Below, one piece after another: positions 42,146 through 51,500 of a stretch of 64,000 nt of DNA. Numbering within the stretch: the first letter of the stretch is position 1; the number at the start of each line of letters is the position of its first letter. Origin of the DNA: Glaciecola blandensis (GTDB taxonomy: Bacteria > Pseudomonadota > Gammaproteobacteria > Enterobacterales > Alteromonadaceae). The position numbers and the translations under genes are program-made. The notes under the pieces were generated by a model, which made no database searches, was not told the DNA's origin, and was given only the letters and a program-made list of their open reading frames with translations. The stretch spans positions 242,576 to 306,575 of the forward strand of contig NZ_JAVRIE010000006.1 of assembly GCF_031846165.1 (NCBI RefSeq), written 5' to 3'.

Positions 42146-43450
42146 ATGTTGAAAGCCGTTGCGTTAATTAGCTTGTTGTTCACCTCACTACTTGCTCAAG
42201 CTAGCTATTTTGATACCTCTCCGTGGCCAGAAATTCGTAAAAAGAGAATCGCTGTTCTTTTACCAAATGCACTAAACGCTGCGCAAGTAGATGCGTGGTT
42301 GGTTATATGCCGAGAAAATAACAATGACCCGCTTGCCGACCATGTAGGATGTGAAAACGCCGGCCAAACAGCTGCCTTTTTGTTTTACAACCATGCTGGT
42401 CAATTCCACTCTATGGCCTTTTCACCCTCTGGTGAATCAACTGCACTGCGAGACAGCCAGTTGCTAGACGAAGTGATCTCGGTAGAAAGAAGCGGCTCGG
42501 CAATTGATATGGTTGCCAACTACATTAACGAAAAAAACTTCAACAAAGTAGCTATTAATATATCGTCGACTAACGCTCAAGCCGATGGTCTGAGTTACAC
42601 GCAACATATCGCATTGAGTAAAGCCTTAGGCCCAGAGGCGAGCAAACGTTTGGTATCCGCCGATGAAGTAGTTTATCAATGGCTATCCATTAAGCTGCCT
42701 GAAGAAATAGACATTATGCGCAAAGCCGCTGCGTTGACCGCACAATGGCAAATTGAGGCTTACCAAGAAATTATTCCTGGCGTGACCACAGATGCCGATG
42801 TTGCACGCTTTTTGAAAGCTAAAATGAAGGCCGCTGGTGTCGGTGATGCTTGGGCACCCGCTCAAAACCCTAATGTTAATTCAGGTACAGACCGCGGGCA
42901 CAGCCATGCCACAAACAAAGTGATACAAGCCGGAGATGTCATTCAGACTGATTTTGGTATTCGCGTGTATGATAGATGGGTGACCGATATTCAGCGCTTC
43001 GCCTATGTATTGAAAGAGGGTGAAACGGAAGCGCCAGAAGATATTGCGACCTATTGGCAGAATGCAAAGCAAGGTCGTCATGCGGCGTTTTCAGCCATGA
43101 AGCCTGGTATTAGAGGTATCGATGTGGATGCGGCGCAAAGAAAGGTAATGGCAGATACAGGTTCACTCCCTCTCATGTGGAGTACGGGACATCCGGTAGG
43201 CTATGTTGCTCATGATACCGGTCCAAACCTAGGTGGCTCCAAAGCTGTTTCGGTTAGACCCGCCGCACAGCGAAAGTTGGCTGTTGGCATGACCTTCGCG
43301 TTTGATGGCTTTTACAGTTGGCACTTACCTAGCGGCGAACCTAAAACCATCTCGGTTGAAGAGATGGTGCACATTACCGAAGACGGCGCGGAGTACTTGA
43401 TCCCCCCGCAAGAAGACTTAGTCTTAGTAAAGGCTGAACAACAACAATAG
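42146..43450 (+). CDS. Exported M24-family metallopeptidase (Xaa-Pro aminopeptidase-like)
   Basis: 434 residues from the ATG at 42146 (TAAGGA seven bases upstream); an upstream GTG at 42125 lacks such a site. Signal peptide LISLLFTSLLAQA. The pita-bread fold shows the metal ligands in sequence order: QTDFGI, VTDIQRF, STGHPVGYVAHDTGP, and SVEEMVHITEDG. The N-terminal half is a creatinase-like domain. Two divalent metals and cleavage of X-Pro peptides are expected, in the periplasm. Confidence 0.88.
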   Translation: MLKAVALISLLFTSLLAQASYFDTSPWPEIRKKRIAVLLPNALNAAQVDAWLVICRENNNDPLADHVGCENAGQTAAFLFYNHAGQFHSMAFSPSGESTALRDSQLLDEVISVERSGSAIDMVANYINEKNFNKVAINISSTNAQADGLSYTQHIALSKALGPEASKRLVSADEVVYQWLSIKLPEEIDIMRKAAALTAQWQIEAYQEIIPGVTTDADVARFLKAKMKAAGVGDAWAPAQNPNVNSGTDRGHSHATNKVIQAGDVIQTDFGIRVYDRWVTDIQRFAYVLKEGETEAPEDIATYWQNAKQGRHAAFSAMKPGIRGIDVDAAQRKVMADTGSLPLMWSTGHPVGYVAHDTGPNLGGSKAVSVRPAAQRKLAVGMTFAFDGFYSWHLPSGEPKTISVEEMVHITEDGAEYLIPPQEDLVLVKAEQQQ

Positions 43451-43470
43451 TTACGAATACGGCCTGCTCT

Positions 43471-44460
43471 TTACTGTTGCAAGCCGGTTGAATAATGCAT
43501 CTTACGTTGATTATCCATCACAACCGCATCGTAACCGTCGATGCGGTTGATCAAACCCAAACCTTCGCGCAAGCCCATCACGAATACCGCCGTTGATAAG
43601 GCGTCATTATAGGTACTGCTGGGCCCAATAATCGAAACAGACTGAACGTCGTAGGTTGATTTTCCGGTTTTTGGCGAAAGAATGTGGTGATAGCGTTGCC
43701 CATCTTCCTCAAAGTAACGCTCGTAGTCACCAGACGTCGACATCGCTGAGCTTTCCATCGGTAATAACACCGCTTGTTTGTCACGATTACGTGGATCACG
43801 AATACCCACAATCCATGGCTTTCCTTGTCTGTCTCCCAACAAGCGTGTATCACCACCCGCAGTAACAAGCGCATTGGTAATGCCCATTCTTTCAAGCAAA
43901 GATATTGCATTATCTACTGCATGCCCCTTTGCAATGCCGCCCAAATCAATTTTTACTTTGTCGTTTAAAAACTTAACGCTACTTTTTTCTGCATTCAACT
44001 GAATATGTTTATAGTTAATTGCGCTCAATAGAGAATCAATAGTCTTGTCGTCGGGTCGTTGGTTTTCCTTATAGTTATAAAGGTATCCAACGCTGGCGAA
44101 CGTAATATCAAATGCGCCTTTAGTGAGTTCTGATATCTTGATCGATTTATCTAATAACTCAAACATCTCAGGGCTAATCACAAGCGCTTCTCTGCCTGCT
44201 ATGTTATTGATTTTACTTAACTCAGAGCTTTCTATGTAAGGGCTCATCAGCTGATTAATCCGCTCCATTTCTGCCAACACTGTTTTCACGCCCAGTTGAC
44301 CTTGAATAGGATCTTCCGACCACACTTCAACATAAATGTTAGTGCCCATAATCGCTGCGTTTTCAGAATACCACTTTGCATTTGCAGCGTATGACATACT
44401 AAAAAAACATAGCCAAATTACGCTGCGCTTTAGCGAAGAAAATATCGTTTTTGAAAGCAT
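43471..44460 (-). CDS. apbE: FAD:protein FMN transferase ApbE
   Basis: 329 residues. Signal peptide IWLCFFSMSYAANA. ApbE features: AAIMGTNIYVEVW, MERINQLMSPYIESSELSKIN, DITFASVGYLYNY, KVKIDLGGIAKGHAVDNAISLL, NALVTAGGDTRLLG, STSGDYERYF, YHHILSPKTGK, and the metal-binding NDALSTAVFVMG. The enzyme attaches FMN from FAD to a Thr/Ser of exported redox proteins. No NqrC/RnfG target is next to it. The DUF3570 protein at 29422-30633 carries a candidate acceptor motif. It is convergent with the M24 gene. Confidence 0.92.
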   Translation of the reverse strand: MLSKTIFSSLKRSVIWLCFFSMSYAANAKWYSENAAIMGTNIYVEVWSEDPIQGQLGVKTVLAEMERINQLMSPYIESSELSKINNIAGREALVISPEMFELLDKSIKISELTKGAFDITFASVGYLYNYKENQRPDDKTIDSLLSAINYKHIQLNAEKSSVKFLNDKVKIDLGGIAKGHAVDNAISLLERMGITNALVTAGGDTRLLGDRQGKPWIVGIRDPRNRDKQAVLLPMESSAMSTSGDYERYFEEDGQRYHHILSPKTGKSTYDVQSVSIIGPSSTYNDALSTAVFVMGLREGLGLINRIDGYDAVVMDNQRKMHYSTGLQQ

Positions 44461-44514
44461 AAATAACCCTAATTTACATTATAACCATACCCTGAAAAAC
44501 AGCGGTAAGGACCT

Positions 44515-45006
44515 CTATTCAGCTAACCACTTGTACATCACAAGAGCATCTACGTAACCCAAGCGAGGATGATTGAAGGCCTTTGGTAGCGTGCCAACCA
44601 CAGAGAAACCTAACTTCAACCACAGCTTTACTGCTAAGTCATTGCTTGCCGCTACAAAATTGTACTGCATAGCTTTGTATCCAAATTCGACCGCTTTTTG
44701 CTGACTATGTTCACACATTATGGTCGCAAAACCTTTTCCTCTTGCAAGGCTCGATACCATATAGCCACAATTGCACACATGCTGACCGGGACCAGCTTGA
44801 TTGGTCTTCAAATAATAAGTCCCCATTACCTCGCCATTTTCAACAAGCACATAAGTATAGTTAGGTGCGCTCATCCAAATAGAGAATGCTTGTTCTTTAT
44901 TTGTGTCTGGCGAATAAGCATAGGTTTCCCCCGCTTTTGCCACTTCATGAAAAATGGGCCAAATAGCTTCAAAATCGTGTTCTGTGGCTTCGCGTATTTC
45001 GATCAT
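44515..45006 (-). CDS. GNAT-family N-acetyltransferase
   Basis: 163 residues with the GNAT fold: IREATEHDFEAIWPIF, VMGTYYLKTNQ, the acetyl-CoA P-loop equivalent SSLARGKGFATIMCEHSQ (R-x-x-G-x-[GA]), and YNFVAASNDLAVKLWLKLGFSVVGTLP. The last block is typical of L-amino-acid or phosphinothricin acetyltransferase-like enzymes. Substrate unknown. 19 bases downstream of the FAD oxidoreductase gene, so perhaps cotranscribed. Confidence 0.9.
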   Translation of the reverse strand: MIEIREATEHDFEAIWPIFHEVAKAGETYAYSPDTNKEQAFSIWMSAPNYTYVLVENGEVMGTYYLKTNQAGPGQHVCNCGYMVSSLARGKGFATIMCEHSQQKAVEFGYKAMQYNFVAASNDLAVKLWLKLGFSVVGTLPKAFNHPRLGYVDALVMYKWLAE

Positions 45007-45025
45007 ATTTGGCGACTCTCTGATC

Positions 45026-46642
45026 TTACTTTGGTAATTGTTCTAGCATGTCTAAGGCAAGCGCCTCAGCGACACGGATGCCATCAATACCTGCTGACCA
45101 AATACCACCAGCATAACCTGCGCCTTCACCTGCGGGATATAAACCCTTGGTATTGATACTTTGATAATCGGCATCGCGCTTTATACAAATTGGAGAAGAT
45201 GTACGTGTTTCAACGCCTGTCAGCAATCCATCTTGTTTCGCGAAACCTTTTATTTGCTTATCAAATGCAGGAATAGCTTCACGAATCGCGTGGGTCACAT
45301 AGTCTGGAACAACTTGGCTAAGATCGGTTAGCGTCACACCGGGTGTATAAGAGGGTTTCACTTCACCTAGATCGGCGCTAGATTTTCCTGCAAGAAAATC
45401 GCCAATCAGTTGTGCTGGTGCATGGTAGTTTTCACCGCCTACCGAGAATGCAAGTTCTTCTAACTTTCTTTGTAACTCGATACCCGCTAGCGGATCACCC
45501 GGATAATCTTCCTCAGGGGTAATACCAACCACAATCGCGCTATTGGCATTGCGTTCGTGGCGAGAATATTGGCTCATTCCGTTAGTCACAACACGACCTG
45601 GCTCTGACGCTGCCGCGACCACAGTTCCGCCTGGGCACATACAAAAACTGTAAACAGTGCGGCCGTTCTTACAATGATGCACAAGCTTATAATCTGCCGC
45701 GCCCAAAATCGGGTTGCCCGCATTGTCACCAAAGCGACATTGATCAATCATGCTCTGTTCGTGTTCAATTCTAAAACCAACAGAAAATGGCTTAGCTTCC
45801 ACATATACACCTTGCTCATGCAAGGCTTTAAAAGTATCTCTGGCACTATGCCCAACCGCAAGGATGACATGCTTGCAGGCTAAATAGTCACCTGTTGATA
45901 GATGCAAACCTTGCACTTCTTTATGTTCATTCAAGTCGAGTTTTTCAACGCGAGTACTAAAGCGAATTTCGCCGCCAAGCGAGATAATTTGCTCTCGCAT
46001 TTTTTCAACCATGTTCACCAGTTTGAAGGTACCGATATGCGGCTTGCTCACATACATGATTTCTTCGGGAGCGCCGGCTGCCACAAACTCATGTAACACC
46101 TTACGCCCGTAATGATTGCGGTCTTTCACTTGGCTATAAAGTTTACCATCGGAAAAAGTACCTGCACCGCCTTCTCCAAATTGCACATTAGACTCCGGGT
46201 TTAGTGGCTTTTTCCGCCAAAACCCGAAAGTATCTTTGGTGCGTTCACGAACGGCTTTACCGCGCTCCAATACAATCGGCCTAAAGCCCATTTGCGCTAA
46301 GATCAGCGCTGCAAATAAACCACAAGGACCAAGGCCAACAACCACTGGGCGCTCTGTCATGTTTTCTGGCGCTTGGGCAACAAACTTATAAGTCATATCC
46401 GGTGTAATACGCACATGCGGGTCGCGAGAAAACTGTTCGAATAGAGCGTCTTGATCAGCAACTTCTACGTCGAGTGTATAAATTAAATGAATGTTTTTGT
46501 TGTTACGAGCGTCATAGCCACGCTTGAACAGATTGAAGCCGAGTAATTGGCTCTTTTGGATTTTGAGCTTGCTGAGTATCGCATCTTCAATAGCGTGCTC
46601 AGCATGATCAAGGGGGAGTTTTATATCGGTTAAACGCAACAT
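45026..46642 (-). CDS. FAD-dependent oxidoreductase (COG2509-type)
   Basis: 538 residues. A distinct N-terminal domain (LRLTDIKLPLDHAEHAIEDAILSKL) precedes the dinucleotide-binding motif VVVGLGPCGLFAALILAQMG at about residue 100. Then VQFGEGGAGTFSDGKLYSQ, LAVGHSARDTF, YSFCMCPGGTVVAA and the C-terminal LYPAGEGAGYAGGIWSAGIDGIRVAEAL. These mark the uncharacterised COG2509 FAD-dependent dehydrogenases common in proteobacteria. Cytoplasmic; substrate unknown. Confidence 0.88.
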   Translation of the reverse strand: MLRLTDIKLPLDHAEHAIEDAILSKLKIQKSQLLGFNLFKRGYDARNNKNIHLIYTLDVEVADQDALFEQFSRDPHVRITPDMTYKFVAQAPENMTERPVVVGLGPCGLFAALILAQMGFRPIVLERGKAVRERTKDTFGFWRKKPLNPESNVQFGEGGAGTFSDGKLYSQVKDRNHYGRKVLHEFVAAGAPEEIMYVSKPHIGTFKLVNMVEKMREQIISLGGEIRFSTRVEKLDLNEHKEVQGLHLSTGDYLACKHVILAVGHSARDTFKALHEQGVYVEAKPFSVGFRIEHEQSMIDQCRFGDNAGNPILGAADYKLVHHCKNGRTVYSFCMCPGGTVVAAASEPGRVVTNGMSQYSRHERNANSAIVVGITPEEDYPGDPLAGIELQRKLEELAFSVGGENYHAPAQLIGDFLAGKSSADLGEVKPSYTPGVTLTDLSQVVPDYVTHAIREAIPAFDKQIKGFAKQDGLLTGVETRTSSPICIKRDADYQSINTKGLYPAGEGAGYAGGIWSAGIDGIRVAEALALDMLEQLPK

Positions 46643-46853
46643 ATGAAATGACTCTCTAAAACGCCGGACAGCCTCTCTGTCAGAACGGAGCTTTCGCTCA
46701 ACGCCATTTTAAATCAGATCCGATTTGATAGATAGCGCTGAATCATTTCTCGACTTGCCACTTTACCTAGCTTGAAACACCCAAGATACTTGTGTTTCGC
46801 GATTTGTGCATTACACTAGCAGCGGTATTTAGAAACGAGAATATTCGCACTCC

Positions 46854-47177
46854 ATGACTTTTGTAGTAACCGACAACTGCATTAAATGTAAGTACACCGA
46901 TTGTGTGGCAGTTTGCCCTGTGGATGCCTTTTTTGAAGGGCCAAACTTTTTGGCTATTGATCCAGTCATCTGCATAGACTGTGCGTTATGCGTGCCCGAG
47001 TGCCCAGCAGATGCAATTTATCAAGACACCGAACTGCCTGCTGACCAAATTGAATACCTTGAGTTAAACGAAGAGCTTTGCGCTCAATGGCCAAATATTA
47101 CCGAACTGAAGTCCGCACCAGAAGATGCAGACAAGTGGAATGGCGTGCCAGACAAGAGAGCTTTACTAGAAAAGTAA
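46854..47177 (+). CDS. fdxA: Seven-iron ferredoxin FdxA
   Basis: 107 residues. TDNCIKCKYTDCVAVCPVDAF provides ligands of a [3Fe-4S] and part of the [4Fe-4S] cluster, and ICIDCALCVPECPADAI completes the set. The C-terminal extension (ELCAQWPNITELKSAPEDADKWNG) is diagnostic of the FdxA/Azotobacter FdI type. Soluble electron carrier. It stands alone, convergent with rlmE, whose stop follows its own directly. Confidence 0.95.
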   Translation: MTFVVTDNCIKCKYTDCVAVCPVDAFFEGPNFLAIDPVICIDCALCVPECPADAIYQDTELPADQIEYLELNEELCAQWPNITELKSAPEDADKWNGVPDKRALLEK

Positions 47178-47801
47178 TTAGCCTTTAAAGCCTTTTGCAA
47201 CGAGATACACTTCTCGAGAACGTGGGCGTGATGCTGCTGGTTTACGCACGAAGACTTGTTTAAACGACTGTCTCACATCCTTCACATATTCTTCGTAGCC
47301 AACCCCTTGGAAAACCTTCGCGCAGAAGCTGCCATTTGGTTTAAGTACGTTACGCGCCATATCTAAAGCGAGTTCGACCAAGTACATAGATGCGTATTGG
47401 TCTGTCGTATTCACACCGCTCATGTTTGGCGCCATGTCCGATACGACAAGGTCGGCTTTAGTATCATCACCTAACGCTTTTAACAGTTGGTCGTAAACTG
47501 CTTCTTCGGTGAAGTCACCCTGAATAAAAGTAACCCCAGCGATACCATCCATTGGGAGAATATCTGAGGCAATAACTCTACCGGAATCGCCCACCACCGG
47601 CGCAACAATCTGTGACCATCCACCTGGCGCAGAACCAAGATCCATCACCACACTTCCCGTCGAGAACAACTTGTCTTTCTCATTCAACTCAATCAATTTA
47701 TAGCTGGCACGAGACCGGTAACCATCTGCTTGCGCCTTTTTTACATAAGGGTCATTCAGATGTTCATCCATCCACTTCTTACTGGTTTTTGATCGAGCCA
47801 T
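47178..47801 (-). CDS. rlmE: 23S rRNA (uridine-2'-O)-methyltransferase RlmE (FtsJ/RrmJ)
   Basis: 207 residues, the normal length. DGYRSRASYKLIEL, VMDLGSAPGGWSQ (SAM site), VVSDMAPNMSGV (catalytic Asp of the K-D-K-E set) and FCAKVFQG (second Lys region) are present, with the usual end SREVYLVAKGF. It methylates U2552 of 23S rRNA (E. coli numbering) late in 50S assembly. Convergent with fdxA with no gap. Confidence 0.96.
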   Translation of the reverse strand: MARSKTSKKWMDEHLNDPYVKKAQADGYRSRASYKLIELNEKDKLFSTGSVVMDLGSAPGGWSQIVAPVVGDSGRVIASDILPMDGIAGVTFIQGDFTEEAVYDQLLKALGDDTKADLVVSDMAPNMSGVNTTDQYASMYLVELALDMARNVLKPNGSFCAKVFQGVGYEEYVKDVRQSFKQVFVRKPAASRPRSREVYLVAKGFKG

Positions 47802-47955
47802 AGATTGAGTCTGCTATTGGTAGCGCTAAAACGGCACATATTGTAAGCTTGCACGCTCAATTTGCAAACCTGTTCCAGCAATCACGGCAAAAAACGTGCT
47901 TTTCAAGGAATGCGGCAAGCAAGATTCAGTTTACAGCGGGTTTAAGCAGGGCGAC

Positions 47956-48699
47956 ATGAAACTAGACGACGTAAAAAAGCTACATCAAAAAAAATACCGA
48001 ACACAATTCGGTTATTACTTGGTGGAAGGTGAGCATCTCGTTCTAGAACTGTACAAAGCCACCAGCAAAGCAGCCCGTTCGGCTATTACTCTATACGTTA
48101 CTGACCGCAATGAAAAATGGGCAAATACGGCTGTAAGCGACCTGAATGTTCAGCTTGTTAGCGAACGCCAAATGGACCAGCTCAGCGATACAAAAAGCCC
48201 GCAAGGCATTATTGCCTGTGTACCTTTGCCAAAGCCCCACTTGCCAACACAAGCGCCTGGCTCTGTGCAACAAAAGGTCATTTATCTACATGAAATTCAA
48301 GACCCTGGTAATTTAGGTACTATTCTGAGAACACTCGCGTGGTTTGGCAATTTCACACTATTACTCAGCCCCAATAGTGTCGATCCATACAACTCTAAAG
48401 TTGTGCGTTCTAGCATGGGCGCAATTTTTCATGTACCGATTGAATTGGATGTAGAGCTAAACGAATTAGCCACACGCTATTCGCGTTTTGCCTATTTAGA
48501 TATGCAGGGAAGTGCGGTTAACACTGCTGAATTCACAAACTTTGATTGTTATTTATTTGGCAACGAAGCCAGAGGCGTGCCGCGGGATGCATTGTCGAGC
48601 TTTAATGCAGAGGCATTTACTATCGCTGGAAGTGGCGCAATAGATTCACTAAACCTAGCGAGTGCCGTGAATATTTGTGTTTATGAGTTATCAAAATAG
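47956..48699 (+). CDS. TrmH/SpoU-family RNA 2'-O-methyltransferase
   Basis: 247 residues from the ATG at 47956 (GCAGGG upstream); a longer frame from 47896 is less likely. The N-terminal substrate-binding domain is KLHQKKYRTQFGYYLVEGEHLVLEL. The SPOUT domain has the three motifs LHEIQDPGNLGTILRTLAWFG, LFGNEARGVPRD and SLNLASAVNICVYEL. It methylates a ribose in rRNA or tRNA (RlmB/TsnR-like); the target is not determinable here. Its end overlaps the convergent gene at 48691 by nine bases. Confidence 0.92.
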   Translation: MKLDDVKKLHQKKYRTQFGYYLVEGEHLVLELYKATSKAARSAITLYVTDRNEKWANTAVSDLNVQLVSERQMDQLSDTKSPQGIIACVPLPKPHLPTQAPGSVQQKVIYLHEIQDPGNLGTILRTLAWFGNFTLLLSPNSVDPYNSKVVRSSMGAIFHVPIELDVELNELATRYSRFAYLDMQGSAVNTAEFTNFDCYLFGNEARGVPRDALSSFNAEAFTIAGSGAIDSLNLASAVNICVYELSK

Positions 48700-48900
48700 G
48701 CGTTTACCACTCAGCGCAATATAAACGCCGACTAAACCTACCAAAGCGTAAACCACTTCAAAGGCACCAATAGTGTCCGCTTGCTCATTCAAAAGAGCAC
48801 TTACCAACATAAAGCCCAAAAACAACGACGGTAAAGAAGCAAGACCAATCAGTATTCGGATGTTGTTAGCAAGTTTTGATTTATTGTTAGTATTCATCAT
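48691..48900 (-). CDS. Small membrane protein (69 aa)
   Basis: Two hydrophobic helices (about 15-37 and 45-64) with a short basic end. Family not recognised. It overlaps the convergent TrmH gene end by nine bases. Confidence 0.6.
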   Translation of the reverse strand: MMNTNNKSKLANNIRILIGLASLPSLFLGFMLVSALLNEQADTIGAFEVVYALVGLVGVYIALSGKRLF

Positions 48901-49009
48901 TCCATACTCTCAGAATTACAGTCATAAGTGAACAAGATTGTGCATTCTCACTCTTCACTTTCAGCCTGCGAAAGATACTCAATCGGGTTGAGGTAAAAGC
49001 CCCCAAAAC

Positions 49010-49645
49010 TCAAGGTGAAAACCTATAGTGGCCAGTTATTTTGTAGGCAAATAACATATCCTCAAGTTGCGGCCCACTGCCAATATTATGCACAACTAAG
49101 GGCCTACCAGAGTCACTATCGTATTCGTCTACCACTATCCCAATATGAGGAAGGTTGCCTGGCAACATCCAGGACACGATATCACCGGGCAAATAATTCT
49201 CGGCTCTTTGTGTGATATCCAAAGACTCACCGTGACGCTTAAAGAAGGCCTGCAGGTTCGGGACTCGACGGTGATCAATGTTTGCATCGGGCCTACTTAA
49301 GGCCCAAATACGTTTTGAGGGGTAGGCATCAAAATCTCTCTTCATGTCCTCATGCACCAGCTTTTGCAAGTCGATGCCAGTTGTTCGATAAGCCCTAATT
49401 ACAACATCTGTACACACGCCTATATTCTCAGGCACATCTCCATTGGGATAAGGAATTGAGATGTATCGACCGTCGTATCTCACTTCATGCGCTAAGCGCT
49501 CTTTAGCTGCAATCGCTAGCGGATGCGTAAGGGTATTAGAGCTAACTGGCTCTGTGGTAACCTGCTGCGTACTGACTTCTTGTGCCCAAATAGGCCCAAA
49601 TGAAGAAAGTAGATACGCCGCTATCATTAAGCGTGAAAACATCAT
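49010..49645 (-). CDS. DUF1287 family exported protein (YijF-like)
   Basis: 211 residues. Signal peptide ending WAQE. DUF1287 landmarks: RYDGRYISIPYPNGDVPENIGVCTDVVIRAYRTTGIDLQKLVHEDM, RRVPNLQAFFKRHG, YLPGDIVSWMLPGNLPHIGIVV and LVVHNIGSGPQLEDMLF. The order of Cys in GVCTDVV, His in LPHIGIVV and His in VHNIG recalls NlpC/P60-type cysteine peptidases, so a wall-hydrolase-like activity is plausible but unproven. It overlaps the upstream membrane-protein gene by 4 bases. Confidence 0.88.
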   Translation of the reverse strand: MMFSRLMIAAYLLSSFGPIWAQEVSTQQVTTEPVSSNTLTHPLAIAAKERLAHEVRYDGRYISIPYPNGDVPENIGVCTDVVIRAYRTTGIDLQKLVHEDMKRDFDAYPSKRIWALSRPDANIDHRRVPNLQAFFKRHGESLDITQRAENYLPGDIVSWMLPGNLPHIGIVVDEYDSDSGRPLVVHNIGSGPQLEDMLFAYKITGHYRFSP

Positions 49646-49881
49646 TGCGGTATGGCTTTTATTGGCATGGCTTTAGCCACGGCAACCATGAATAAGGCAG
49701 CTACATCTAAAGGGGACTCTAGAGTATATGCGGGATGCATTTGATACTCTTTACGAAACTTGCGACGTCGCGCCCAGCTAAAGGGGTTCAGCCAGCCAAC
49801 ATCAATACCATTGTCTTGCAAGCGATTTGCGAGGATTAGAATAGTGACTAGCGCGCCCAATATCCCAAGTATGATATGCAT
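49642..49881 (-). CDS. Small membrane protein (79 aa), possibly a shortened family member
   Basis: One N-terminal helix (about 1-18), then NPFSWARRRKFRKEYQMHPAYTLESPLDVAALFMVAVAKA and an early stop. From memory, related proteins continue as a longer soluble domain after this point, so this may be a shortened version. Function unknown. Its stop overlaps the DUF1287 start. Confidence 0.6.
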   Translation of the reverse strand: MHIILGILGALVTILILANRLQDNGIDVGWLNPFSWARRRKFRKEYQMHPAYTLESPLDVAALFMVAVAKAMPIKAIPQ

Positions 49882-49948
49882 GTTTCTTCCTTGTTTAATG
49901 TGAACCGTTTTTGTTCGTAAACTCTTGTTTATAGTAGAGACTCCAGAT

Positions 49949-50227
49949 TTACAAATCCAGTCCTACATCACCGTTTTTGAAGATCTTTCCTACGCCTCTA
50001 ATCATCATAGCCATGCCTTGATAGGGAAGGTCAACCAAGAGCTCTATTATATCGTACCAATTACTTTCGCCGTCGCGTTTAGGTGGCCAAATGATATGCA
50101 CTAATAAAAAAGCGATGATGCTGAAAATGAGCAATGACCAATTGAAGCCATACATGAACATATCGATGATGAAATACACACCAGTGGCAAAGAGAAATAT
50201 GGCTAAAACAGCCCTAAAATCATTCAT
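49949..50227 (-). CDS. Membrane protein of unknown function (92 aa)
   Basis: Two hydrophobic helices (about 5-25 and 28-47), then an amphipathic C-terminal part (WYDIIELLVDLPYQGMAMMIRGVGKIF). AAGGAAG lies before the start. No family recognised. Confidence 0.65.
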   Translation of the reverse strand: MNDFRAVLAIFLFATGVYFIIDMFMYGFNWSLLIFSIIAFLLVHIIWPPKRDGESNWYDIIELLVDLPYQGMAMMIRGVGKIFKNGDVGLDL

Positions 50228-50276
50228 GTGAAGCTTCCTTGTGATTGGTTTCCTGTGTCATTGACGCTTAACTCTG

Positions 50277-50720
50277 CTATAACGAACTATGAATTGAGTG
50301 AACACCTTTGCTATCAAAAAACAGTCCTTTGCTCAAAAAAGAACATTCCTCGGTTTTCTTAAGGCCTTGACTAATATAACCAAAATTAATTGCCTTACCA
50401 TCTTTGAAAGCTGCACTAAGGATTGCGATAGCTTGTTTATGAATATCAACATTGATGAGTTTAGTGTATTTTTCCCAACGAGCTTTGTCATATTCCCCAA
50501 CAATTTTGATTGACCCACAATCATCAATATAGGCGTCATTTGCTCCTGGTAAAATGTCAGCTTTTATCGAAAAAAAAGTTCCCTCAGCTTGAAGCTCTGT
50601 TATTTTTATTGGAAAAAAGTTGCCTCCTGCAAAGGAAGAATCAACCACAAATACAGAGCTAAGCAGTGCCGCTAGTATCGTTAATTTTCTTAGCTGCGAA
50701 GTGACTAGGCTACACTCCAT
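50277..50720 (-). CDS. Hypothetical exported protein
   Basis: 147 residues from the ATG at 50720, chosen for GGAGCGAG upstream. Signal peptide (about 10-31, LTILAALLSSVFVVDSSFAG). The mature part has FFPIKITELQAEGTFFSIKADI, DCGSIKIVGEYDKARWEKYTKLIN and two cysteines. Not recognised. The start overlaps the end of the ABM gene. Confidence 0.65.
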   Translation of the reverse strand: MECSLVTSQLRKLTILAALLSSVFVVDSSFAGGNFFPIKITELQAEGTFFSIKADILPGANDAYIDDCGSIKIVGEYDKARWEKYTKLINVDIHKQAIAILSAAFKDGKAINFGYISQGLKKTEECSFLSKGLFFDSKGVHSIHSSL

Positions 50721-51027
50721 AATCTCGCTCCACTTTCGCAATACGAATTTTGAAGGTGTCGTACCAAACGCTTCGACCGTTTTTTTGAGCCTCAATGTGC
50801 TCTGCATTCGCTTTCCAGGCCTTTATTGATGTTAAGTCTTTCCAATACGATACGGTGATACCCAACTCTTCACGCGCGGATTCGATCCCAAGATAACCAT
50901 CATGTTGTTCTGCTAATTCGATCATGCGGGCTGACGTTTCTACATAGGCCCTGTCACCTTCGGTTCGAGTAGACGTGAATATGACCGCATAATAAGGAGG
51001 CGCTGGCGTATCTGCTATTACTGACAT
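50710..51027 (-). CDS. Antibiotic biosynthesis monooxygenase (ABM) domain protein
   Basis: 105 residues with the ferredoxin-like ABM fold: YYAVIFTSTRTEGDRAYVETSARMIELAEQHDGYLGIESAREELGITVSYWKDLTSIKAWKANAEHIEAQKNGRSVWYDTFKIRIAKVERDYG. The SYWKDLTSIKAWK block and terminal WYDTFKIRIAKVERDYG are typical of a family often called antibiotic biosynthesis monooxygenase or DUF4188-like. Cofactor-independent oxygenase or heme-handling roles are known in the superfamily; none can be assigned here. Confidence 0.82.
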   Translation of the reverse strand: MSVIADTPAPPYYAVIFTSTRTEGDRAYVETSARMIELAEQHDGYLGIESAREELGITVSYWKDLTSIKAWKANAEHIEAQKNGRSVWYDTFKIRIAKVERDYGV

Positions 51028-51137
51028 ACTGTTTCCTTTACTGATAAGTCTTTAGTAAAGACCAATTTGCAAATTGCTTCTGGGTGCATAAGCCCTTTGC
51101 AGACGAGAGTGAATAACTTCTTGTTTGTTCATATCAA

Positions 51138-51482
51138 TTACGAAAACCTAACGTTGCTTACCAGCCCTTTTTTATCTATTTCAATGCTGCATTGATAAAA
51201 TGAAAAGTTGATCTTACTGCTAAATATGATGCTTGAACCCTTGTCGTTATTAGAAACAACATAATTGGACAGGTTTGCTGTATCAAGTTGCCTGATGACG
51301 TCTGCTTTAGTGACGCCTGGCGCAAAATTCCCACATAGGAAGAAGACTTCTTTTCTGGCTTCATTCCAATAAAAGCCATATACAATTAGCAAGCAAGACA
51401 CTACTGCCAAGGAACTTATCTTTAGTACTTTTTGAATCTGCAAAACTCTGCTCCTGTATTGTGCTGGCTTACTCAAGCACAC
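51138..51482 (-). CDS. Hypothetical membrane-anchored protein
   Basis: 114 residues with one helix at about 21-40 (ISSLAVVSCLLIVYGFYW) and a small outer domain containing three cysteines. Function unknown. Confidence 0.55.
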   Translation of the reverse strand: MCLSKPAQYRSRVLQIQKVLKISSLAVVSCLLIVYGFYWNEARKEVFFLCGNFAPGVTKADVIRQLDTANLSNYVVSNNDKGSSIIFSSKINFSFYQCSIEIDKKGLVSNVRFS

Positions 51483-51500
51483 TCTTTTGAAAGCGCCATG